Positions 1-11,300 of a DNA stretch of 64,000 nt are shown here, one piece after another. This DNA is from Yamagishiella unicocca (Eukaryota > Chlorophyta > Chlorophyceae > Chlamydomonadales > Volvocaceae): the NCBI GenBank assembly GCA_003116995.1, contig BDSL01000014.1:682001-746000 (forward strand). The letters are read 5' to 3'. The position numbers were made by a program, and so were the translations under genes. The number at the start of each line of letters is the position of its first letter. Position 1 is the stretch's first letter. The notes under the pieces are model-generated. The model had not been told where the DNA came from and searched no databases. It saw only the letters and a list, made by a program, of their open reading frames with translations.

Positions 1-3000
1 CGGTTGAGGCGACGGCGTCCACTCCGCCAGCACGAACCCGCGGCCACGGCAGCGGCGGCGCCGCCAGCGCTGGCGGCTGGTGGGATTTTGGAGACGGGTC
101 GCCACCAGCGCCGTTGGTCGATGTGGAGGTTCCGGAGCACCTGAGGGCGGCGCCGCTGCCGCAGCCGCAGCCGCAGGGCCGGGGACGGCGCCGCGCGGCC
201 GCCGGCAGCAGCAGCGGTAGTGGCGCCGGCGGCGCCGGCTTTCCTGGTTTTCAACCCCATGGCATGGACGAGCAAAACCGCGATGATCGTCAACAGCAAC
301 GCGATGTCGTACAGCGTCATCCCGAGCGCCGGCGCCGCGATGCGGCTGTGCACCACGACCTGCAGCAAGCCCCGCGCCCGGGCTACCTGCCGCCTTCCCC
401 CCCGTCCTCCTCCGCCTCCTCGCCCGCATCAGATCGCTCCGAAGGCAACAGTACCATCAGCCTGGCCACCACGGACTGGGCGGCGCAGCAGGCGGGGGCA
501 GGCGGCAGCTGGCGGGCCAGTCCACACGACGTTGAGGATTGCGAGAACCTGCTGGAGTTCTACTATGTGCAGGTGCGGGTTGGGAGGTTGGGTGGTTGAC
601 GGTTCACGGTTGGATGGATTGGTGTGTTGGGCCTTTTCTCTGCAGGTGCTGTTCCGGCGCTCCGCGCGCTGGCCCCCCTGGGCTGCTCCTCGAGAGAGAG
701 AGACCGCGTTACAGTGGCCGCACGACAGGCGGCACCCGCCCTTATCCCGGCGGGAAAGCACTGCGGAAGAGACACGGAACCAAGGTCGGGTACGGGCAAC
801 AGCAGGCAAACAGCATCATGCAAAGTCAGCACAAGCGACGGCAGGACACGGCCCCATGCAGGCCACCCTTACGCGTCAAAACCACCACAAAAGCCCCCAT
901 TGGCTCACCTGCCCATCACCCGCACCACTCGTATCTCGAACCAGCAAAGGTGGCACCAGGAAAGAAAGAACGAAAGAACAAACAGCAGCCAAGGCAGGCT
1001 AGCTAGGGCGGCACGGCGCACATGAGCCGACCCCCGGTTACGAACAAAAATGGGTGGTCCACCCCCACGTCACCCCAGTCCTTGCGGGGCAAACCCAAGC
1101 CCGCAAAGTCCCGCAGCAAGGCCCAGAACTTAGCAAGGAGGCCAGAACGCATAGCAGCAGGGAGGGTGGGGCCGGGGAGCCGATGAGAGTGTATGTACCG
1201 GCGCGCCCACTCCATCGCGTTGAGCGCCGCCAACGCCACCACATCCCACACACACTGCAGCACAGTGGTCGGATCCGGCGACACACACAACCACACATGC
1301 TCACGCGTGACCCCGCATCCACAGCAGACTTCCAGTTCATCCCAGAGCGGGCGGACGAGGGGGCAAGACCAAAAGTGATGCAAGCGCGGCGACTCGGCCA
1401 CACCCGCTGCAGCGGGGTAACAGCCGCAAGCACACGGTTCGGGTGGGACCAGCGGGAGGTGGGAGGAGCCCGGCATGGGCACCCCGTCAACCGCCAGCCG
1501 CCAGAGGACCTCCTTCCACCGCGGCTCCCACTTAAGACGCTTCCACAACCGCCGCCATACCGCGCGTAACGCCACAAGGGCCGCCTCGGGCGTGGCAGCC
1601 ACAGCAGGGGACAGCCCGAGCGCCTCCCGCACATACGCCGCATGACAGGCCTGCCTGGGGCGCTCCAGTTCCGCCGCCTGGAGCAGGGTGCCCAGCTTGA
1701 CGGTGAAGGAGGTGAGGGGCAGCACGGCGGCCACACCCAGCCGCCACCCCAGGCGAGCAAGGAGGAGAGCATCCACCTCGTCAGGCGACGGCGGGGCGGA
1801 GCCATCGGGCGCCAGGCGAGCAGCAGCGAGCCATGCGGGCGAGATGTCAGAAAGGAGAGCGGCCACCGCAGCCCGCGCCGCGATGCGATCTTGGAGCGCA
1901 CCCATGGCCAGCTCGGAGGGCGCCAGCTCGTGCCGTACGAGCGTCGTCCAGCGCTCAGCCAGCCGGCTGAAGATGGCCATGCCCGGCGTCGTCGCCAGGG
2001 CATGGGCGCGCTCCACCTCAAACGCGGTCATAGCGTCCTGCACCCGGACGGCGTCGCCGACGGTCAGCAGGCGGCGGCACATGGTGAGGGGGCCATGGAT
2101 AGCCTCCAACCCCGGCCGCCGGCCCGGCGCCCCCGCGTTGGGCAGGAGCGGGTTGCCCCACAGCGGCGCGTTGAAGCACCAGACGCCCGGCTCCAGGGGG
2201 GGGCCCGCGACGTCAGACAGGGGGGGGAGGTGACCGAGGCTCGTGGCAAGCCGGTGGATGTCCGGGGGCAAGCTGAAGGGGGCGCCGAGCCACGGGCCAT
2301 CCGGGCGAGCTGTGGTGACGGCCAGCGGGCGGAAGGCAGGGTGGAGGGTAGAGAGGAAGGAGACCGCAATCCGGATCCACGGCGCGCGGGCAGCCGGGGG
2401 CTGCAGCGCGGAGCGGGCGACCGTCAGGCTCCACTTGGCATGCCGGCTGAGGACATGCAGCCGAAGGGGCAGTACACCGAAGCCGCCGATGGTGGGATGA
2501 CCGGAGAGCAGGCGGAGGGGGACACCAGTGAAACGGCGCTGGGCGTCATCAGGGCCTAGCTCCCGATCCACCAGCTTTGCGACAAGGGCCATGATGCCAG
2601 CAAGGACCTCCGCCGGCGGCAGCCCCGAGTGCTCCATGTGGTACGTCGCCATATGGAGAGCATAAGCTGCAGCCGCAGTGGCACGGCCGAACATCGACAG
2701 GGCCATGCGGGAGATCTTTTGGAGACGGCGGCGGGCCTCCGACATCCGTGACGCCCAATCGAGGACGGGGGCGGCAGGCGGATTGGTGAAGGGGATGCCC
2801 AGCGCCACCGCAGCGGACACGATCCGAAGGCCAGCGAGGGCAGGGGGCGGGGGAGAAGGGGATGGGTGAGGCACCCCGGGAGCGGTGGCGGCAAGGGACG
2901 GCGATGTGGAGGGACCCGGGGCGGCCAGGGCGCCAGCGGCTGCGGCGAGGGCGCCCACGACCACGACAGCTGCAGCACCGCGGCCACGACGCCGACGACC

Positions 3001-5651
3001 GCGGCGAGCCAGCCCTGGTGGGCGCGCCAGGCGAGGCGGGTGACGGGCGACGGGGGAGCTGGCGGCGCCAGCAGGGGCGGCTGGGACGGCTGGAGCGGCT
3101 GGGGCGGCCGGGGCAGTGGGGGCGGCAGTGACAGCCGCGACGGCTGGGGCGTCAGGAGGCGTGGGAGACGCTGCGGCGGCGCCAGCGGCGGCCAGGGCTG
3201 CGGTCGTCAGCACCGTGGTGGCCGCGGCACCCGCGGCCGCCCCAGGAGGACTACCGGCGGCAGCCGAACCGGCGGTCGCCAGCGCCTCGGCGGCCACTGC
3301 GACCAGGACGGCAGCCGCCGGCGCCACGGCAGCCGCGGCGGCCGGGGCGGCAGCCGCCTGCGGGGCAGCAGCAGCGGCGGCCAGGGCGGCAGCCACCGGC
3401 GCAGCGGCAGCAGCGGCGGCGGCCGGGGCGTCAGGAGGTACGGCAGCGGCGCCAGCGCCTGCCGGGGCGGCCTCCACCGGCGCCTCGGCAGCAGCGGCGC
3501 TCGGGGCGGCGGGTGAAGCGACGGCACCGCCCGCAGCGGTCCACGCGGCGGCAGGGGCGGCGACGGCCGCCACCGCAGCGGCAAGGACGGCAGCCGGGGC
3601 GGCGGGCGCCGGCGCCACCTGGCGACCAGCCCACAGCAGCTCGACCTTGGAGGGATTCAGGTGCTGGCCAGAGGCGCGGGCAAACGCCGCCATGAGGGCG
3701 ATAAATGGCGGTACTGCAGCTGCATCTGGGAGCGCGACTTGGGCATCATCAGCAAACTGCACGCCGGTAACCAGGCTGGCCGGGTCCGCCGGGGCCAGCG
3801 GCACGCCAACACCGTGCCGCTTCAGCCAGCAGAGGAGGGCGTGGGCCACGAAGAGGTAGAGGAGCGGGGCAAGGGGACAGCCCTGCCGGACGCCGGCCCG
3901 GATAGGGACAGAGCGGGAGATGTAGCCGTTGACGGACGCCATGGCCACTGTACGGCCCAACAGGAGCTGCGTCCATCCCAGGAAACCGGCCCCAACACCC
4001 ATGCGCTCCATGACAGCAAAGAGGAAGGAGCGGTCAATGGTGTCGTAAGCTTTGGCGAAATCCAAGAAGGCGATGAGAGCACTCCGTTGCTGCTGGTGTA
4101 GGAGGGGGGGGAGGCAGCGAAGGAAGCGGGTGTTGGCGCCAATGGAGCGGCCGGGGAGGAAGGCGGACTGCTCGAGGGGGATGGCGGCGGAAAGGCCAGG
4201 GCTGAGGCGGTTGGCGAGGACCTTCGCCACCCCAGCACCGTTGCTCCTCACCCCAGCACCGTTGCTCCTCGAGAGAGAGAGAGACCGCGTTACAGTCCTC
4301 TTTTTTTTGAGAGAGAGAGACCGCGTTACAGTCCTCACCCCAGCACCGTTGCGCGCTAGGGTTCCTCCAATTTCAATGCAACTGCAATGGAAGACATCAA
4401 GATTCGGGAATTCCGAAGACGAAAAGTCGTCATCGTATAGTGGTCAGTATCCCCGCCTGTCAATTATGAAGCTCGCGGGAGGCCGGGGTTCGATTCCCCG
4501 TGACGGCGTTTTGGATCCTGCACATCCTCTGTTGCTGGTCAGTCCCATTCCTTTTGCGCCTGGCCCCAGGCCGAGGCTCTGCTGGGGCGGCTTGAGGCGC
4601 TCACGGAACGTATCGATGACACCGAGGACCTGGTCAACATTGACCTGGACAACAGGCAGGTCGCAAGCGCTTCATGCGAGAAGGGACAACCGCGCGGTCT
4701 TGCTGTGTAGCGTGTCTCTCCACAGCGATTTGCAAAGTCGGTTAACCGCCACAATAATCGGCACCCAGTTGTGCTGTGAGGACTCAAGTTTTCTGGGCCG
4801 GTGCCGTACAAAGCGCTTCTTCAACTGTCACGGCAAGGATACTTTTCCCTGTGCGCTTTTGCATTTGTGGTTTCAAGGGCACACCCGAATACGATGTTTG
4901 CGTTGGTAGTAAAACTGTTATTGAAAAGGAGCATTGCGTTTCGTTCAGAACGTCGAAAGCAAGTAACAGAGCTCATCCACAGTCGTCGACATCTCACCCA
5001 TTTTCGTTCTTAGCGCACCCGGCGCTTCTACCACCTACCGCACCCAGTGACGCTCCTACTCGTGATGTTCCTGCCCCCTACTATATCATAAAGCCCCTAT
5101 CATACCTGCCTCCCACGTCCTGTCTTTCCTTCCTCGCCCCTTCTCCACCTAGCATTTCCCCCTGGTTCATGCCTGACCCCGGGTCTCCTCTGTACCTCCT
5201 ACTCATCTGCTACTCGTCAACTCGCCCGTTTCTCTCCTCCCTCTCCCCCGCCCCCAGGCGCAACCAGATCGTGGGTATCGACCTGGTGGTGACCTCCATC
5301 ACCCTCATGTTCACTTTCATAACCTCCATTGCCGGCATTTTCGGCATGAACATGAGGAACCAGTTGGAGGACTCCTTCGTGGCCTTCACAGTAACCACAT
5401 TCGCGTCCTTCGCTGGCGGTCTCGCCATGTCAGCCGCCTTCCTAGGCTACGTTTGCTATCGCCGCCTGCTGATGCTGCCCGGAGGGGATGGCGGCGGCGG
5501 CGGCGGCGCCAGCGGCGGCGGCGGTAGCAACGCTCACGGCTCGGCCGCGTGGCTGTTGGGCGGAGCCTGGGGGGGAGAGGGGGAGGGGGAGGACGATGCG
5601 GCCAACAGAGGCGAGGGGTGGATGTGGGATGGTAAGGACAAAGTCGCGTAG
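1..5651 (+). CDS. MRS2: MRS2/CorA-type magnesium transporter, 5' partial
   Basis: Exons are <1-572, 4570-4655 and 5258-5651 (TAG stop); 349 residues are visible and the N-terminus lies left of the window. MRS2 proteins form pentameric Mg2+ channels in organelle or plasma membranes. The visible protein starts with a low-complexity stretch, then DVEDCENLLEFYYVQ, the conserved helix before the pore. After the long intron come IDDTEDLVNIDLDN and RRNQIVGIDL, then TM1 with the diagnostic GMN (FGMNMRNQLE), then TM2 and a Gly-rich acidic tail. The long intron (573-4569) contains an antisense L1-type element and a tRNA gene. The second intron (4656-5257) must use a GC donor: the nearby GT at 4660 breaks frame, while AG|GC at 4655 restores the family sequence DNRRNQ. 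Family assignment is firm; compartment is unknown. Confidence 0.9.
690..4340 (-). mobile_element. 5'-truncated L1-type non-LTR retrotransposon
   Basis: The element lies antisense inside the first visible intron of the MRS2 gene. Its 5' end is cut within the reverse transcriptase (near 4228), so ORF1 and the endonuclease are missing. The 3' UTR runs from about 1002 to 690 and ends with TGTAA (minus strand, near 708), a stretch CGCGG and a TC run, as expected of a transcript end. The same 3' terminus occurs twice more at the 5' junction (4268-4332), one copy followed by eight A residues, and a direct repeat containing CCCAGCACCGTTGC flanks them (4232-4355). This suggests successive insertions at one site. 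No other open frame was seen in the element. Confidence 0.85.
1003..4338 (-). CDS. reverse transcriptase ORF of the L1-type element (truncated)
   Basis: One uninterrupted frame; the element-derived part begins near 4228 with AKVLANRLSPG. RT motifs in order are FLDFAKAYDTIDR, VRQGCPLAPLLY and the catalytic FADDAQV. After SKVELLW there is an insert of roughly 250 residues of Ala/Pro/Val (about 3020-3640), then the thumb region (RRRLQKISRMALSMFGRA) and a C-terminal Cys/His segment (CACGC ... HHFWSC) of the kind found at the end of L1-type proteins. The first ~35 residues are read from junction repeats and are not part of the original protein. The lack of stops points to a young copy, but without endonuclease it should be immobile on its own. 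Confidence 0.85.
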   Translation of the reverse strand: MRTVTRSLSLKKKRTVTRSLSLSRSNGAGVRSNGAGVAKVLANRLSPGLSAAIPLEQSAFLPGRSIGANTRFLRCLPPLLHQQQRSALIAFLDFAKAYDTIDRSFLFAVMERMGVGAGFLGWTQLLLGRTVAMASVNGYISRSVPIRAGVRQGCPLAPLLYLFVAHALLCWLKRHGVGVPLAPADPASLVTGVQFADDAQVALPDAAAVPPFIALMAAFARASGQHLNPSKVELLWAGRQVAPAPAAPAAVLAAAVAAVAAPAAAWTAAGGAVASPAAPSAAAAEAPVEAAPAGAGAAAVPPDAPAAAAAAAAPVAAALAAAAAAPQAAAAPAAAAAVAPAAAVLVAVAAEALATAGSAAAGSPPGAAAGAAATTVLTTAALAAAGAAAASPTPPDAPAVAAVTAAPTAPAAPAAPAVPAAPAGAASSPVARHPPRLARPPGLARRGRRRRGRGAAAVVVVGALAAAAGALAAPGPSTSPSLAATAPGVPHPSPSPPPPALAGLRIVSAAVALGIPFTNPPAAPVLDWASRMSEARRRLQKISRMALSMFGRATAAAAYALHMATYHMEHSGLPPAEVLAGIMALVAKLVDRELGPDDAQRRFTGVPLRLLSGHPTIGGFGVLPLRLHVLSRHAKWSLTVARSALQPPAARAPWIRIAVSFLSTLHPAFRPLAVTTARPDGPWLGAPFSLPPDIHRLATSLGHLPPLSDVAGPPLEPGVWCFNAPLWGNPLLPNAGAPGRRPGLEAIHGPLTMCRRLLTVGDAVRVQDAMTAFEVERAHALATTPGMAIFSRLAERWTTLVRHELAPSELAMGALQDRIAARAAVAALLSDISPAWLAAARLAPDGSAPPSPDEVDALLLARLGWRLGVAAVLPLTSFTVKLGTLLQAAELERPRQACHAAYVREALGLSPAVAATPEAALVALRAVWRRLWKRLKWEPRWKEVLWRLAVDGVPMPGSSHLPLVPPEPCACGCYPAAAGVAESPRLHHFWSCPLVRPLWDELEVCCGCGVTREHVWLCVSPDPTTVLQCVWDVVALAALNAMEWARRYIHSHRLPGPTLPAAMRSGLLAKFWALLRDFAGLGLPRKDWGDVGVDHPFLFVTGGRLMCAVPP
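4232..4355. repeat. stacked retroelement 3' ends and target-site repeats
   Basis: The 14-mer CCCAGCACCGTTGC occurs three times (starting near 4235, 4252 and 4339). Between the second and third lie two copies of the retroelement 3' terminus (GA run plus CCGCGTTACAGT on the + strand), separated by CCTC and eight T. The third copy of the terminus is the real 3' end of the element near 690-712. The arrangement reads as two nearly complete 5' truncations stacked at the 5' junction of the longer element. Confidence 0.7.
4426..4507 (+). tRNA. tRNA-Asp (GTC) with 11-nt intron
   Basis: A full cloverleaf can be drawn. The acceptor stem 4426-4432 pairs with 4501-4507 with one G-T wobble. The D-arm is GTAT-AGTGGTCAGT-ATCC. 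The anticodon stem 4452-4456 pairs with 4475-4479, and the anticodon GTC is at 4459-4461. The T-arm is CGGGG-TTCGATT-CCCCG. The anticodon loop is interrupted by 11 nt (4463-4473) at the canonical position between bases 37 and 38. A TTTT run at 4509-4512 is a Pol III terminator. The gene lies in sense orientation inside an intron of the MRS2 gene, about 90 bp from the retroelement junction. Confidence 0.93.
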
Positions 5652-8307
5652 AGGACCCGTGTGTGAGTGCAGGTGGCGACGCAAGGCGACTCGGTCGGAG
5701 GGGACCCGGCGTCCTCGCTTCCTCTGGCTTATGTTGGGGTTATTATTTGGTGCGCAGTGCGGTAATCGGGATGGTATCAGGAACAGCAGGCAAGTTGTGC
5801 TGCATAAAGATTGTGCTGCATAAACGCAGGCGTGCGCATCCAGATGTTTGGAGGCCGCTTTGCGCTGCGCCCCGCCACGTCACGACCGCGGGCGGTGCCG
5901 TACCGGCTTAAGATGCGGATTAAGCCTAAAGCTGGCGATAAGTAGTGTTTGCGCTAATTGAGGCCAGGAGGAGGGAATGGGCGGGGGTGCGGGGGAGGTA
6001 GGGGGGGGGCATCCAGTGGAGCGCAGGGTTCGGGTCTAGCGCTGCGGGCGGGGTGCGGGTCGACGTGGGCGACGAGCAACCCACGGACCCAGCAGAGGTT
6101 GTCTAGGGACTGGGATTGAGCAGCCCTTGTGTACCTTGCAAGGGCAGCAGGAAATGCGTCCAGATACGGTACACCGTTGGTACACCACCGCGGAAGGTCC
6201 GGTCCCAGGGATATCACTTCTAGGCTGATGTATATCCTCGCCGCTGAGCCATTGGAGGGGGAAGAATCGTAGGTGGGAGTTGGCGCTGCTTCGAGGCACA
6301 CGGCAAGGTTGTAAAGAGGAAGGGCAGCATGGGGATTTGGACTGGTGCTGGCAGGGACATGAAGGGCGGTGTCGCTACTCCTTAGTGACTTCCTTCGCTG
6401 CGGCCCTGCGGGCGCCCGAGGTGCAGTGCTGCTCCCGCCAATGCAGTACACAACCCAGCACATTGCCCCTCACCTCGTCGCGAACGGCTCGTTGCTGTGG
6501 CCGGCAGATGACAACCGTATACGGATTTTCCATTTGGGTCAAACCTGAAATGGAACACGCCCGTGACAGGCGCAGATTGTGCTGCTGGCAACAGGTGTCG
6601 TTACGGCGGTTGCGAAAGCCACCTCGCTCGTAGAAAGTATACTTGTTTATGGCCGCGACTTTCGAAATCAGCCATCAAAAGCTCGGCCTGTCGCGTCGCG
6701 AGAAGGTGCGCATGAGAAACTCGTTGGAATTGTCGTCAACCCTATACAAATCGAAAACTTCCTGTGGCTCCTTCTGATCTGACAGAGTGGCCGCGGCATG
6801 ATTTGGCTCGGGGACGTCACACTTGCGCGAGGCTTGAGACGAACTCGTAGCGTTGCGACCGCCGGCAAACCTGCGCCAAGACGCGCAAAACATGTGCTGG
6901 CGGAGGAGCCTTAACGTTTCCATCTTTCATATTTCTGATTAGAAGTCCATGCAGTAGAGAAGCCTGGGTCACGGCCAACGCGGCACAACCGTGGTTTCCC
7001 GTACGTTCGTGCGAAGGGCTGCGGTAACATCGCCCGCCCTGAAAGGGCATTGCCTGGTCGCGCCGAGCCGGTGGATTGAAACTACCTTGTCTCTGGCTTG
7101 CCACCAATGCCTCGCGCGATCGCGCCAGCGTCTTCCCTCGGCGATGGGTTTGTGCTGGGTTGTGCCTCCTGTCTCCATCAGTAGTGTTTGGCGAGCCCTG
7201 GCGAGCAAGATGCCATACACAGGCCAGCCAGCCCCATCCCTAAGTCCGCGGAGCCCAGGGCCTTATGGTGCGCTCAGATTCACGACATTCCAATGCGAAG
7301 CCGTCTTACAGACAGAATCTGACAGCGGTTGGCTCGCAGTTCACACAACAGTACGAGGCGGCACATGCCGGCTCACATGCGCCCATATGCCGTCGCTCAC
7401 CTTGCCAAAAGCTACAAAAACACCTCGCCGTAAATTCTACACTGTATTCATACAAAACCCCACGCATCAGGTGCCTTCCACCTCCCCTCAGCCACTTGCC
7501 CCGACCTGCCATGCGGACCATTGCCACTTGCCCACTGACGACCTCCATTACCATTGCTGCTTCCAAACCCCCCATGCACCTCGCGCCATCACTGCACTGC
7601 CACCCGGCTGCGGGCATCGCCTCACGCCAGCGGGCGGTCGGAGACCAAGACTGCCATAACGTCACACTCGACCGTGCATGCATACACAAAAGAGATGCAC
7701 TTACGGCCTTAGCGTCGGCGACTGATGTGCTGTGGAATCCAATGTCTTGGCTGGAGCCGCAACACGGCCTTGCGCGCTGCGGCGCGCCGCGCCCCCTCCT
7801 GCCGGCCACCCCTGCCGCCACAAGCGCCGCCCATCAACATCATCGTCAGCATCGAGCTCGTGCAGTCTAGTCCAGCCGGATGTCACCTCTGCCGCACAAG
7901 TGCCGTACTACGCAACCTTTTCTCAAGTGTCGTACTACGGTGGGTTCACGGGCGGCTCTGCCGCCCCCCTGAGGGAACTGAGCTAACAGGCGCGGGTGCC
8001 TCGCCGCCCCGCTCGGGCCGCCCCTGGCAGCTGGTGGGGCCCTCTTCTGTGGCACCTCACTGGCACCTCCCGCCGGGGCGCACAAAGGCATACCCCGCTC
8101 CCGGTGTTGGGTGGGCATCATTCAGTTTAAGCAGGACGCGGAGGTCCGCACGCCCCCACCATTCGGGGCGGCCTCCCTACACCAAGTGCCAAGTGATGGC
8201 GTCATGGCCGTCAGCAATACTTCCCCGTCCAAGACACAATTGACGATGCGATACGAAACCACACGTCCTTAGGCGCCACGACGTCCTCAAGCGCCGCTTC
8301 CATCATC
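5652..8307. other. intergenic, no gene recognised
   Basis: This stretch lies between the convergent MRS2 (+) and TOM1-like (-) genes and must hold both 3' UTRs. I see no family motif or convincing exon chain; open frames are short and overlap on all frames. On the minus strand a TGTAA lies at 7306-7310, about 1 kb past the TOM1-like stop, and is a possible polyadenylation signal. Confidence 0.5.
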
Positions 8308-11300
8308 TTACTGCTGCTGCTGCTGCTGCTGCGTGTCCTCTACGGGCGCAGCGCCTCCGGCGCCCGCAGCCGCCTCCTCCGCCGCCTGGCTCCCCACAGG
8401 CGAGGTGGGCACACTGTCCTGCGACACCAGGCGGTCCAACGCCTCCACCAGCTGGTCGGCATTGGACGTGCCCCGGCTGACGGGCTGCTGCAGCACAGGG
8501 GGCGACTGCTCCTCCGCGGCGGCGGCGGCGAATGCCGCCAACGGCGCCGCGGCGACCGGCGGGTCCCCGGCACCATGGATGTCGAGGCCAGACAGAAGTT
8601 CGCCGCCGTCATCGTTGGCGGCGGCAGCGGCGCCTCCTGCAGGACATCGGCGGCGGCGGTGGTGGTTGTGTGGCGGTTGCGGTTGTGTGGCGGCCCCCAG
8701 CGGCGGACGATGCGGGGTGGCGGCGGGGTGGGGGTCATCATGGACTAGTGTTGCAACACGTAGAAGATGTGAGTGTACGATGACGCGTTTCAGGGCAAGT
8801 GAGGACCAGCCTGGGCACCGGCGAGGGCAAGTGCCACAACATGACGGTGTCTTGTACAGGTGCTGCGAGCGCCCTCCCCCGCCCCCAGCAGCCGCGTCCC
8901 TCCTAGTGTCCCTGTGGCCCTCCCCTGACTTCCGCTTCCCTGACTTCCGCTTCCCTCACTGCCGTTTCCCTCACTGCCGCTTCCCTCACTCCCGCTTCCC
9001 TCACTCCCGTTCCCCTCGCTTCCGCTCCTGCAGCGGTACCCATCTCATCGCCCCGTTCGGCGCACCTAACGGTGCCGCCGCCGCTGCGACCTGCTCCGCC
9101 GGCGCCACGGCTGCCACCGCCGGCTCCGGCGCCGCCAGCGGCGCCTCGTCATCAAAGTTTATCAAATCGGTCGCCAGCGGCGCCGCCGCGGCCGCCGGCG
9201 GTGCCGCCGCCGGCGCCACGGCCGTGGCCTCCTGCAGCAGCTGCTGTAGCTGCAGCTGCGGCTGGGGTTGCTGCGGCTGCACCGCCATCTGCGGAGCCGT
9301 CGTGCGCTTCGTCATCAGCGCCGTCCCCTCGTTGGCCTCCTCTTCCTCCTCGTCGAGAAGCGTGAATGCACCGCCGGCAGAGGCCCCAGCGGCGTCGCCG
9401 CTGGTGGTGACAGCGGCGCTGGCGCCGGTGCCGGCGGCAGCAGCCCCGCTGGGCTGCGCGGGCGCGGGTGCTCGCGCCGACGTCGCTGCCGCCATGAACT
9501 TGTCAAAGGCGCCCGTGAACTTCTCCTTGAACGCCGCGGCGACTGGTGGGCGCAGAAACAGCCAGAACGGAAACATATTGGTTGCAAACAAACGTAGATG
9601 CCATGCAACGAACCCAGGCGCCCGCATACGGTGTGGCGGCGAGTGGGAGTTGGCAAGTCAAGGGGGTATGGGCAGTTCCACCTCACAGGCACGGTTTGAA
9701 CCACATCAGCCGCCGGGCTGGGTTTGGAGTGAGCCAAAGTCTCTTCCTCGGCTCCGGTCTTCATAACGTACCGTGGGTCGTAGTTCACACCCAACACGCC
9801 CCTCACTCGCCCGTTCCGCGCCTGGCTCGTCGCACTCCACGCCCCGCACCAATCCCTACCCCGCCGCGCACTCACTCCCTACCCCGCCGCGCACTCACCT
9901 GCCGCGACCTTCTGGCCGGCAGGCACCGCCGCCAGCGCGCCGTGGGGCTGCTCCGGGTGCTGGTGCTGCTGGTCGTGTCCCTCCGCGCCCTGACCCAGCC
10001 CCTGGCCGATGGCGGCGTGGGAGAGCGCCACTGCGGCCGCGTTGCGGGGCACTGTGGGCGCTACTGCCTCCGCTGCCGCCAGCAGTTGGTCATACCGTGA
10101 CAGCACCCGGCTAAGCTCCTCGTGCTGGCTGATGGCTGAGACCAGGAGGGCCTGGGGGGCGAGGAGGCGGAGTGTACGGGGGAAGCAGGGGGGAGTAGGC
10201 GCAATGAGAAGGCGGAGCGGACAGGGGAAGGCCGAAAACGGGGGAGCGCAAGAGGTACCAGCATGACACCTAACCTGCCCGGGAACACCACCAGACAGCG
10301 CCTGTCCAAAGCAAAGCGTGCAAAGCTCTGCTGGGCTGTGCTGATGGGAGGTGATGTCCGCCACACAGCGGCCCCATCTGCCCGCTGGCTACCCCCGCAC
10401 TTGAGTTACCCAGCCAGCCGCCACCAGCTCCGGTGCGTCCCCTGATGTGGGTCGGACCGCGACACCCGCCCCCCCGGAACCACACGCCTAAGCCACACAA
10501 GCTCGCCCGGATAATGCCGCACAAGGTCTCAGTGCCAAAGTAACAACGCAGCTGTAGCCCCACAGTGCCGGCGCCTGGCTTCGCGGCACTGTAACTCCCG
10601 CGCCAGCCGCCCCATCCCCATTCTCCCACGTCGCAACACAAACTTGCAACACGTACTCCTCCGCTGCCCCCACCTCGTCTGCCAGCGTCTCCAGCTCGCT
10701 CTCCAGCCGGCTCCGAAGCCGCACGCACGTGTCAGCCAGCTCGGCCACGTACGGCTCCCGTACGGCCACCGGCTCGGCGTCCGGGACCGACGCGAGCATC
10801 TCGCTGAGCAGCAGGGTGCTGTTGCTGGCGGTCTATAGGGTGGTGGGCGGGAGCGGGGGGTGAAGGCTTGGAAACGGGATGTGCGGTGATTGAAGATTGG
10901 GATTGTAATCGGGCACGCTGCGGGTACCGGCGAACGAGCCGCACCCTCCGGCACCAGCATCCCCCAACCGGTGGCGTGCAGCAGCACAACCCACGCCCCC
11001 ACCTCCACCTTGCCGATCAAGGCACCCAGCCCAAGCCACTGCACGCCGGCTATAGCTGTTGCAGCACCGGAACCGCCGCCCTTTTCACACAGGTCTCTTC
11101 GCTGGCCCCTCCTTTTTGCAGCGCCGACCGCTCGCCCAAAAGGCCCAGGCGGACGGCAAACCATTCCCGGCGACACCCGACCCGTGTCTCCAAAGCACCG
11201 CTCTGCCGCAACAAGCAGGCGCATGCACGCCAGTCGCAGACCCCACACCCGTGGCTCGGCAAGTGTGAGCAAGCAGTGGCTGGCCGGGGTTGCGGTTTCC

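Noticed and set aside
1022..1050. R1-like string CGGTTACGAACAAAAATGGG in the retroelement
   Set aside because: It encodes the C-terminal residues PFLFVTGG of the RT ORF and lacks the rest of R1. Treated as chance.
4660..4661. GT donor for MRS2 exon 2
   Set aside because: It gives an out-of-frame junction with the GMN exon, whereas the GC donor four bases upstream restores the conserved sequence.
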